Assembly (NCBI GenBank): GCA_002402755.1
Contig: DHGK01000104.1
Span: forward strand, 1-9,977
Length of the DNA: 9,977 nt
From: Planctomycetes bacterium UBA4800
GTDB lineage: Bacteria; Planctomycetota; UBA8108; UBA8890; UBA8898
Direction of reading: 5' to 3'
Shown: positions 1-5,484 of the stretch, in pieces
Layout: the number at the start of each line of letters is the position of its first letter
Position numbering within the stretch: the first letter of the stretch is position 1
Position numbers and translations under genes: made by a program
The notes under the pieces: model-generated
What the model saw: the letters and a program-made list of their open reading frames with translations, nothing else
Told to the model about the DNA's origin: nothing
Databases searched by the model: none

Positions 1-70
1 GGCGGTGAATCACCACGCGCTCGGAATGCACCCGAACCCCTTCGTGCCTTCGTGTCTTCGTGGCTATCTC
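1..70. repeat. Edge of a CTTCGTG-type dispersed repeat
   Basis: No gene is supported here. Positions 40-63 consist of three 8-nt units (CTTCGTGC, CTTCGTGT, CTTCGTGG). Positions 4-14 form a small palindrome (GGTGA-A-TCACC). The motif GGTGAATCA, then ACCACG, then CGGAATG (positions 4-27) resembles, with deletions, the segment 246-284 of the neighbouring 267-bp element. This may be the right arm of a second repeat family built the same way, truncated by the window edge or by insertion of the next element. Membership of a genome-wide family is inferred from the motif style only. Confidence 0.45.
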
Positions 71-337
71 GTAACCGTTCACGGTTTTCTCGCCGTGTTC
101 GGGTACACAACCACGTGTCATCCGACGGAAAAGAAACCACAGAGTCACCGAGAGCACAGAGAAAAACGCGGAGAGAGACCGCCGCACTTGACACGGAGCC
201 TCGTAACGTCTCACGTTCCGTTCTCTGTGCCCTCTGTCTTCTCTGTGGTGAATCAGAAAGAGCACCACGAAGGACGCCGGAATGTGATGTACTGAAGGCG
301 GAGATTCGCGTGTTCGGGATGCCCTGTGAACGGTTAC
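71..337 (+). repeat. 267-bp inverted-repeat element, copy 1 (MITE-like)
   Basis: The element begins GTAACCGTTCAC (71-82) and ends with its exact reverse complement GTGAACGGTTAC (326-337), a perfect 12-bp terminal inverted repeat. It aligns without gaps to 9202-9468 at about 84% identity (about 42 mismatches in 267, counted by eye). Inside, a left arm (about 136-163) and a right arm (about 220-252) are nearly complementary and built of imperfect 9-nt units of CACAGAG type, so the transcript or single strand could fold into a long hairpin. There is no convincing ORF. The left side abuts another repeat, and the right end provides the stop codon of the rhomboid gene. No target duplication is visible. 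A non-autonomous, MITE-like or REP-like element is the best description; the mobilising enzyme is unknown. Confidence 0.75.
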
Positions 338-1188
338 CTGCCTTCCAACATACGCGCCAGCTCGTCGAGCCCCTCGGGCGGGAAACCGAGATAGAGGAAG
401 AACGCGGCGAGGACGCCGATCCCGGCCGCGAGCGCGCACAAGCACACCGCCGGGTTGCTCGGGCGCTGCTCCCTGTAGCCGAGCGCCGCGGCCGCGCCGG
501 CGCCCGCGAAGAAGCCGGCGACGTGGGCCCACACGGCGCAGTTCGGGATCGTGAACGAAAGCGCGAGGCCGAGGCCGGCCCAGAAGAGCCCGAATCGAAA
601 CGCCCGGGCGCCGAAGACTCCGCCGCGCCTGAAGCCGTACCAGACGAGCGCCCCGAAGAGGCCGTACACGCCGCCCGAGGCGCCGACCAGGAGGCCGTTC
701 CCCGCAAGGAAGACGCCGGCCGAGTTCCCCGCGACGCCCGCGAAGAGGAAGATGAGGAGAAAGCGGGCCGAGTCGTACAACTCGCAGAGCGGCGCCGCGA
801 GCTGCCACGTCCACAACAAATTGAAGAGGATGTGAAGGAGGCTCCCGTGGAGGAACACCGCCGTGAGCAGCGTCTCGTACCTGCCGAAGAGCACGGTCGT
901 GAGCCGTCCGGCCGCGCCGAGCGTCGCGAGCGCCGCGGAGGACGGCACGGTCAGGTCCGCGTGCTGGTCCGATCGATACAGCGCGAGCGAGCCCACGTAC
1001 AGGACGCCGCACAGGGCGAGGATGCCGTCGCGGAACGGCAGCGAGCGCATTTTGAGAAGCGCCGGCCCGAAGCCCCAGAAGCTCGGCCGCCACATGTTGC
1101 ACGCGGGGCATCGCGCCGCGCGCACGTCGACGAGCCGGCTGCACCGGGGGCACACGATCGCGCCCTGCCGCCGCTGGAATCGCCACAT
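334..1188 (-). CDS. Rhomboid family intramembrane serine protease with N-terminal zinc ribbon
   Basis: The 284-residue product is a polytopic membrane protein. It starts with a CxxC...CxxC zinc ribbon (Cys13, 16, 27, 30), followed by hydrophobic segments from about residue 55 to 265. The rhomboid signature is complete: H114-x4-H119-x3-N123 in the HGSLLHILFN segment, the nucleophile Ser171 in GASGG, and the catalytic His222 in AHVAGFFAG. The family cleaves transmembrane helices of other proteins inside the bilayer; the substrate here is unknown. I chose the ATG at 1188, preceded by GGAAGGAG about 11 nt upstream. A TTG at 1209 would add seven residues and would begin before that ribosome-binding site, so it is less likely. 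The TAA stop (334-336) lies inside the terminal repeat of the 267-bp element, so the C-terminal tail may have been trimmed by insertion. The gene is divergent from purF across about 370 bp. Confidence 0.9.
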   Translation of the reverse strand: MWRFQRRQGAIVCPRCSRLVDVRAARCPACNMWRPSFWGFGPALLKMRSLPFRDGILALCGVLYVGSLALYRSDQHADLTVPSSAALATLGAAGRLTTVLFGRYETLLTAVFLHGSLLHILFNLLWTWQLAAPLCELYDSARFLLIFLFAGVAGNSAGVFLAGNGLLVGASGGVYGLFGALVWYGFRRGGVFGARAFRFGLFWAGLGLALSFTIPNCAVWAHVAGFFAGAGAAAALGYREQRPSNPAVCLCALAAGIGVLAAFFLYLGFPPEGLDELARMLEGR

Positions 1189-1209
1189 GCCGGGTGGTGC
1201 TCCTTCCAA

Positions 1210-1559
1210 GGAACGCCGGCACGAAGGCCTCCTCGCGCTGCGCGTGTCCGCGCCGGCACGCCCGAATCATAGCCGGTGCGCGAGCGCGTGTCACGCGCCG
1301 CCCGGCGCGCGCGGACGCCCGCACCGGCCGCGCAGGCGGTCGCGCGGACGCCGGACCCGCGATTTCCTACATTCCTGTCGCAACCGGATGCTCTGGTAAC
1401 GTGCCCGTGGGATTCGAGGGGGCGGGCCCATCGTAAACTACAGTAGGATGGTGGAAAAAGGCGGATAATGGCGCTATTCTTGTCTCTTCAGGGGTATGCG
1501 TCCTTGTTGCGCGCGGACCCCGAGGGATCGGCGGCCATGGTGCGAGGTGCGAACACGCC
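1210..1559. other. Gene-free divergent region between rhomboid and purF
   Basis: I see no ORF with a credible start and no RNA gene. The rhomboid-proximal half (1265-1365) is extremely GC-rich and carries a 12-bp direct repeat, CGCGCGGACGCC, at 1308-1319 and 1341-1352. The stretch 1430-1490 is markedly richer in A/T and contains GATAAT (1464-1469), which could serve as a -10 box toward purF. No matching -35 hexamer is visible at 16-18 bp spacing. Both genes read outward, so their promoters presumably lie here. GAGGTG at 1544-1549 is a plausible ribosome-binding site for purF. Confidence 0.4.
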
Positions 1560-3167
1560 GTGAAAGAAGAGTGCGGAGTCGCCGCGGTGTACGCCCTGAA
1601 GAACGGCGCTCCCGACGTCGAAGGCGACGTCGCTCCCCTCGTGCCCCGGCTGCTCCTCGACATGCAGATGCGCGGCGAGCTCTCGGCCGGCATGACGAGC
1701 TACGATCCGTCCCGCAGGCGCCTTCTGGTCACCTACAAGCAGCTCGGCACGGTCAACGAGGCGTTCCGGCTCGGGCACAGCGGCAAGGCGGCGCACGTCC
1801 TGGCCCACTGCCGCGGCTGCGCCGCCATCGGCCACGTCAGGTACGCCACCTGCGGCCTCGATGACCGCGCGTACGCCCAGCCCTTCGAGCGGCAGCACGG
1901 CCGCATCTACAAGTGGTTCTCGTTCGGCTTCAACGGGCAGCTCGCCAACTACGCGCTCCTCAGGGACCGCCTCAGGCAGCAGAAGGGCTACCACGTCGTC
2001 CTGGACACCGACACCGAGATCATCATGCACTACCTGTCGCGCGAGCTGGCCGGCGAGGACCGGCCGCCGCTGGAGCGCGTGTTCGGGAACCTCGCGCGCG
2101 AGTTCGACGGCGCCTACAGCATCGCGTTCCTGAACGCGGACGGCGAACTCGTCGTCGCCCGCGACCCGCGCGGCATCAAGCCCCTGTGCTACGGCATCCG
2201 CGACGACCTCTTCGCCGCCGCGAGCGAGTCCGCGGCGCTCGCGAACCTCGGCTTCAAGGAGATCTTCTCGCTGCAGCCCGGCTGCCTGATCATCGTCAAC
2301 CGCGACGGCATCGCCGTCCGCCGCTTCGCCGAATCGCCGCGCCGCGCCGCCTGCTTCTTCGAGTGGGTGTACTTCGCCAACGCGGGCTCGACGATCGACG
2401 GCTGCTCGGTCTACCTCGCCCGGAACCGCCTGGGCAGGCTCCTGGCGGAGATCGAGACCGTGCCCAAGGACGACGACCTGATCGTCGTGCCCGTGCCGGA
2501 CACCGCGAAGGCCGCCGCCGACGGCATGGCGTACCACCTCGGCGTCCCGGTGCTCGAGGGGCTGCTTCGCAACCGCTACATCGGCCGGACGTTCATCAAG
2601 GGCGAGGCGCGCGGCCGCGCCGTGTCCCTGAAGTACACCCCCGTGAGAGAGGTGCTCGAGGGCAAGCGCGTGCTCCTGGTCGAGGACAGCATCGTCCGCG
2701 GCACGACGCTCAAGCACCTCATCGGCCACATGCGCGAGCGCGGCCGGCCGCGGGAGGTGCATCTCCGGATCGCCGCGCCGCCGATCCTCTACCCGTGCTT
2801 CTACGGCATCGACATGTCCACGGTGAACGAGCTCTTCGCGCGCGCGCACGTCTCGGCGATCGAGGACGAGATCCCCGAGCCGATCCGGAGGATCATGGCG
2901 ACCGAGCTCGGCGCGGACTCGCTCAGGTACCTGCCGCGCGGCAAGATCCCCGCCGCGATCGGCCTGCCCGGCAAGGATCTCTGCATGGCCTGCATCGACG
3001 CGCGCTATCCGACCGAGTACGGGCAGCATCTCCACGGCCTGGCCGAGGCCGGGCGCCGCGCGGGCGCCACGGGCCGCACCTACGAGTCGTGTCCCGAGAC
3101 GCCGGCCGCGCCGCGCGGGGCCTCCGGCGCGCCTCTCTGCGCGCCGCCCCGCCGCGCCGGCGAGTAG
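1560..3167 (+). CDS. purF: Amidophosphoribosyltransferase (glutamine PRPP amidotransferase)
   Basis: This enzyme makes 5-phosphoribosylamine from PRPP and glutamine, the first committed step of purine synthesis, in the cytoplasm. The 535-residue product has an N-terminal Ntn glutaminase domain: Cys5 after a four-residue leader MKEE, GHVRYAT at 91-97, FNGQLAN at 124-130. The C-terminal phosphoribosyltransferase domain has the PRPP loop VLLVEDSIVRGTT (371-383). The four cysteines matching the 4Fe-4S ligands of the Bacillus-type enzyme are present: C265, C413, C475 and C478. Processing of MKEE to expose Cys5 is expected from the family. Start is GTG at 1560, with GAGGTG 10 nt upstream; an ATG at 1537 is out of frame. 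The last 30 residues or so are a Pro/Ala/Arg-rich tail. No other pur gene is nearby. The sequence is somewhat divergent (for example FFEWVYFANAGSTIDG) but complete. Confidence 0.93.
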   Translation: MKEECGVAAVYALKNGAPDVEGDVAPLVPRLLLDMQMRGELSAGMTSYDPSRRRLLVTYKQLGTVNEAFRLGHSGKAAHVLAHCRGCAAIGHVRYATCGLDDRAYAQPFERQHGRIYKWFSFGFNGQLANYALLRDRLRQQKGYHVVLDTDTEIIMHYLSRELAGEDRPPLERVFGNLAREFDGAYSIAFLNADGELVVARDPRGIKPLCYGIRDDLFAAASESAALANLGFKEIFSLQPGCLIIVNRDGIAVRRFAESPRRAACFFEWVYFANAGSTIDGCSVYLARNRLGRLLAEIETVPKDDDLIVVPVPDTAKAAADGMAYHLGVPVLEGLLRNRYIGRTFIKGEARGRAVSLKYTPVREVLEGKRVLLVEDSIVRGTTLKHLIGHMRERGRPREVHLRIAAPPILYPCFYGIDMSTVNELFARAHVSAIEDEIPEPIRRIMATELGADSLRYLPRGKIPAAIGLPGKDLCMACIDARYPTEYGQHLHGLAEAGRRAGATGRTYESCPETPAAPRGASGAPLCAPPRRAGE

Positions 3168-3199
3168 CGCGCCGGCCGGCTCCCGCGCGCCGGCGCGGC
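3151..3199. terminator. Candidate bidirectional hairpin between convergent genes
   Basis: GCCGCGCCGGCG (3151-3162) and its exact reverse complement CGCCGGCGCGGC (3188-3199) form a 12-bp stem around a 25-nt GC-rich loop. The stem starts inside the last codons of purF and ends one base before the stop of the minus-strand gene. Placement between convergent stops suits a shared terminator. No T tract follows on either strand, and chance pairing is easy at this GC content. Confidence 0.35.
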
Positions 3200-3200
3200 C

Positions 3201-3905
3201 TCACTTCGTGATCCTCTGGAGATCGCCCGAGATTTGCGCCTGCCAGCGCGCCTCGTCCGCCAGGTCGAAGATGCGCAGCGGCTTCATCGCCGCGGGGAGC
3301 TTCTGCGGCGACCCGAGGAGCAGCACGACCCGGCTCTGCCCCAGACGGCTCGCGAGGCAGCCCGCCGCGAACGCGGCCGCGGGCGCCATGCCGTCGGACG
3401 CGGCCGGCGGCGCGATCACAACCCCGTAGCGCAGCGTCGCGAGCGTCATGATCCTCGCCAGGAGGTCGCCGCCCTCCTCCACCACCAGCGCCTCGAGGTT
3501 GCCCTTCGCCAGCATCGCGGCGGCGCCCTCGGCCGCCGCGGCGTCGCGCGCCCACACGACGCCCGCGAACGTGCGCAGCGCCTTCGCGAGCCCGCCCCGC
3601 TCGCGCGCCGCTTCTTCCTTCTGCTTCAGGTACTTGTCGATGACCTTGAGCTCGCGATGCAGGTTCGCCACGACCTGCGTGAGGTAGTAGGACGGGTCGG
3701 TGTCGAAGTTGGTCATGATCCTGCGATGCGCGCCCGCGAGCTCCTTGAGCTCGGCCGACGTCGTTCCGTAGATCGCCGCGCACGCCTCGCGCGCTCCGCG
3801 CGTCCACGCCTCGCAGGTCTCCCGCACGACGGGCTGGTGCTTGAGAATGCCGTTGCCGCGGTCGTACAGGTCCTTGAGCGCCTTGAAAGCCTCTGCGTCG
3901 TCCAT
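3201..3905 (-). CDS. Helical protein with degenerate TIR-like C-terminal domain
   Basis: The 234-residue product has two parts. Residues 1-105 are predicted helical and soluble, with WTRGAREACAAIYGTTSAEL at 34-53, recalling the W...IFG..S segment found in front of many bacterial TIR-like nucleotide-binding proteins. Residues about 110-234 resemble the TIR-like family of the PF10137 type: a strand at 114-119 followed by D121, GVVIAPP (161-167) where the family has AVVLLTP, and FAAGCLASRLGQSRVVLLL (179-197) where it has FELGxxxGKLGRxRV. Later come a LP (203-204), a FDLAD (213-217) and W221. The family's catalytic Glu in IIEKFE aligns with Ala150 (LLARIM), so NAD-cleaving activity is doubtful. 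ATG at 3905 has AAAGGA 7 nt upstream. No defence genes are adjacent. The family call comes from remembered motifs and not a search; a clade-specific protein of unknown function is the alternative. Confidence 0.6.
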   Translation of the reverse strand: MDDAEAFKALKDLYDRGNGILKHQPVVRETCEAWTRGAREACAAIYGTTSAELKELAGAHRRIMTNFDTDPSYYLTQVVANLHRELKVIDKYLKQKEEAARERGGLAKALRTFAGVVWARDAAAAEGAAAMLAKGNLEALVVEEGGDLLARIMTLATLRYGVVIAPPAASDGMAPAAAFAAGCLASRLGQSRVVLLLGSPQKLPAAMKPLRIFDLADEARWQAQISGDLQRITK

Positions 3906-3997
3906 GGGGCGTCCTTTCCTGCGGATCGGTTGCGGGATCGTGCGGCGCGCGCGTTCGGAGGAGACTTACAATGCCCGCCCGGGCGGCGTACCATGAT

Positions 3998-4037
3998 GGC
4001 GCCGCACGGCGGCGCCGGCGGAAGGCCGTGCGGCGCC
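3998..4037. promoter_or_regulatory. Perfect 13-bp inverted repeat in divergent spacer
   Basis: GGCGCCGCACGGC (3998-4010) is the exact reverse complement of GCCGTGCGGCGCC (4025-4037), with a 14-nt loop. It sits in the 237-bp spacer between the divergent TIR-like and cyclase genes, so it would lie upstream of both. An operator, a leader hairpin or an attenuator are all possible. Nearby promoter-like hexamers are TACAAT (3967-3972, plus strand, no -35 seen) and, on the minus strand, TTGCGC (4113-4108) and TATGAT (4088-4083) at 19-bp spacing. None is strong. Confidence 0.35.
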
Positions 4038-4142
4038 GCCGTGCGTGACCGGCACGCCCGCGCGCCGCGCTGCACCGCCCGCATCATACGCGACGCGACG
4101 CTGCCGGCGCAACCTTCGGACTCGACCGCCCGCGAGGAGCCC

Positions 4143-4784
4143 ATGGACTGGATCGATGCGACGCTGCCCCTGAACGCCGCACTGGCCGCGTGGCCCGGCG
4201 ACGACCCCTTCGCGTACCGGGAGACCCTCACGCTCCGCGCGGGCGACGACTCCAACTGCGCGAGCATCGCCCTTGGCGTCCACTGCGGGACGCATCTCGA
4301 CGCGCCGTACCATTACATCGATGGGGGAACGACGGTCGACCGCATCGACCCGGAGCTCCTCATCGGCCCCTGCCTCGTCATCGACCTGCGCGATGCAGGT
4401 CCCCGCATCGCGCGCGCCGACCTGGCCGGCAAGGTCCCGCCGGGCACGCGCCGGCTGCTCGTCAAGACGCGCAACGGCGCCTTCCTGCGCGACCGCGCCT
4501 TCCACGAGGACTACACGGCCTTCTCGCAGGAGGCCGCCGAGTGGCTCGCCGCCCGCGGCGTCAGGCTGCTCGGCATCGACTACTTCTCGATCGCGCCCTT
4601 CGACGATCCGCGGCCGGTCCACCTGGCCATCCTCGGGGCGGGCGGCGCGGCCCTGGAGGGCGTCGACCTCGCCGGCGCGGCTCCCGGCGCCTACGAGATC
4701 ATTTGCCTGCCGCTCAGGATCGAGGGCTCGGGAGGCGCGCCCGCGCGCGTGCTCCTCCGGCGGGCGGCGGCCGCGGCCTCGTGA
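4143..4784 (+). CDS. Putative cyclase / kynurenine formamidase-like metal hydrolase
   Basis: The 213-residue product belongs to the cyclase family (PF04199), soluble metal-dependent hydrolases that include arylformamidase and aromatic polyketide cyclases. The start MDWIDATLPL and WPGD (17-20) match the usual N-terminus. The metal-binding motif HCGTHLDAPYH spans residues 47-57, with His47, His51, Asp53 and His57. GID at 144-146, His160 and Glu172 lie where the family has its second conserved cluster. Length is typical. ATG at 4143 is preceded by GAGGAG only 3 nt away, which is short but is the only good site; the frame stays open far upstream but shows no family similarity there. No tryptophan-degradation gene is nearby, so the substrate cannot be named. 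It begins a run of four plus-strand genes, with 59 bp before the ompH-like gene. Confidence 0.85.
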   Translation: MDWIDATLPLNAALAAWPGDDPFAYRETLTLRAGDDSNCASIALGVHCGTHLDAPYHYIDGGTTVDRIDPELLIGPCLVIDLRDAGPRIARADLAGKVPPGTRRLLVKTRNGAFLRDRAFHEDYTAFSQEAAEWLAARGVRLLGIDYFSIAPFDDPRPVHLAILGAGGAALEGVDLAGAAPGAYEIICLPLRIEGSGGAPARVLLRRAAAAAS

Positions 4785-4786
4785 CA

Positions 4787-4815
4787 TTGCCCTCCGCCCC
4801 CGACATGCGTAAGAT
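4787..4815 (+). promoter_or_regulatory. Candidate sigma70-type promoter for the OmpH-like gene
   Basis: TTGCCC (4787-4792) and TAAGAT (4810-4815) are separated by 17 bp; each matches the consensus hexamer at four of six positions. The site falls just after the cyclase stop, in one of the few A/T-rich breaks of the window, and would start transcription near 4822, about 20 nt before the ATG at 4844. The consensus may not hold in this organism. Confidence 0.35.
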
Positions 4816-4843
4816 ATTTGCGAGAAGAAAGGCAGGTGCAGTG

Positions 4844-5389
4844 ATGCGGTACCTCGCGTGCACGCTCGCGATCGTCTTCCTGGCCGGGGCGGCCCTGCGC
4901 TCGGAGGCGGGAAAGCCCGCCGCCGGCGTCGTCGACGTCAACCTGGTCTTCGAGAAGAGCGCCAAGTGGCAGGACATGGAGAAGGTCCTCGAGGCCCGCA
5001 GGGCGTCGTACCAGCAGGAGATCGATGCGCTCGCGCAGGAGGTCGAGAAGCTCCGAGACGCGCTGGAGAAATCGGCGGCCGGCTCCGCGGAGTTCATCCG
5101 GCTTCAAGCCGAGCTGATCAAGAAGGAAGCGTATCTGGGCTCGACGTCCCAGCAGTACGATCTTGAGCTCGGCCGCGCCGATGCCGCCAACTACGACGGT
5201 TTCACCGCCGAGCTCGATGCGGCCATCGCGGACCTGGCCAGGGACGCGGGCCTCGGGCTCGTCATCCAGCGCACCCTGGAGACGTCCGAAGGGGAGTGGC
5301 GCAGCGTCCTGTACGCCGACCAGAGCGCGGATCTGACGGCGCGCGTCATCGAGCGGCTCAACGCGAAGCACACCCGGGAGAAGAAGTGA
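4844..5389 (+). CDS. OmpH/Skp-like periplasmic chaperone
   Basis: The 181-residue product has a signal peptide (MRYLACTLAIVFLAGAALRSEA, likely cleaved near residue 22), so it is exported to the periplasm. GVVDVNLVFEKSAKW (28-42) is the typical OmpH start, corresponding to the first beta strand and helix. A charged coiled-coil stretch follows at about 45-112, then a helix and strand return at 120-143 ending LGLVIQR. Skp/OmpH proteins form trimers with helical tentacles that hold unfolded outer-membrane proteins. ATG at 4844 was chosen because it gives a clean signal peptide and follows GGCAGGTG; an ATG at 4805 would put 13 basic residues in front. It is not next to bamA or lpxD, its common partners, so its role may be a paralogue's. 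The signal peptide and the fold of the core are well supported; the exact client set is unknown. Confidence 0.82.
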   Translation: MRYLACTLAIVFLAGAALRSEAGKPAAGVVDVNLVFEKSAKWQDMEKVLEARRASYQQEIDALAQEVEKLRDALEKSAAGSAEFIRLQAELIKKEAYLGSTSQQYDLELGRADAANYDGFTAELDAAIADLARDAGLGLVIQRTLETSEGEWRSVLYADQSADLTARVIERLNAKHTREKK

Positions 5390-5444
5390 ACGGCGCGCGC
5401 GGCCGCCGGCGCGGCGCGGCGCGCAGCGACGAACGATCACGACG

Positions 5445-5463
5445 CCCGGCGCGCGGCGCCGGG
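5445..5463. terminator. Short GC hairpin after the OmpH-like gene
   Basis: CCCGGCGC, a GCG loop and GCGCCGGG form a perfect 8-bp stem in the 95-bp gap between the OmpH-like and radical SAM genes. No T run follows; the radical SAM ribosome-binding site (GAGGAGG, 5474-5480) comes 10 nt later. It could weaken read-through or simply reflect GC-rich sequence. Confidence 0.25.
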
Positions 5464-5484
5464 GTTCGATAACGAGGAGGCGCA

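Noticed and set aside
134..254. CRISPR-like array from CACAGAG units
   Set aside because: Units are only 8-9 nt, imperfect, adjacent without spacers and arranged as inverted arms. There are no cas genes.
1189..1209. TTG at 1209 as rhomboid start
   Set aside because: It lies before the GGAAGGAG ribosome-binding sequence that serves the ATG at 1188, and it adds residues without family similarity.
52..1272. Plus-strand open frame across the repeat and the rhomboid gene
   Set aside because: It runs through the inverted-repeat element and then gives Arg/Glu/Ala-rich sequence opposite a clear rhomboid protease.
1488..3035. Long minus-strand open frame (515 codons) antisense to purF
   Set aside because: The plus strand encodes a complete PurF with all motifs. 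High third-position GC opens long frames on the opposite strand, and the antisense product is Arg/Val/Glu/Asp-rich low-complexity sequence.
3234..4142. Upstream in-frame extension of the cyclase gene
   Set aside because: It overlaps the minus-strand TIR-like gene completely and has no cyclase similarity. The family N-terminus begins exactly at the ATG at 4143.
4805..4843. ATG at 4805 as start of the OmpH-like gene
   Set aside because: It would place 13 mostly basic residues before an otherwise standard signal peptide and would fall within the candidate promoter.
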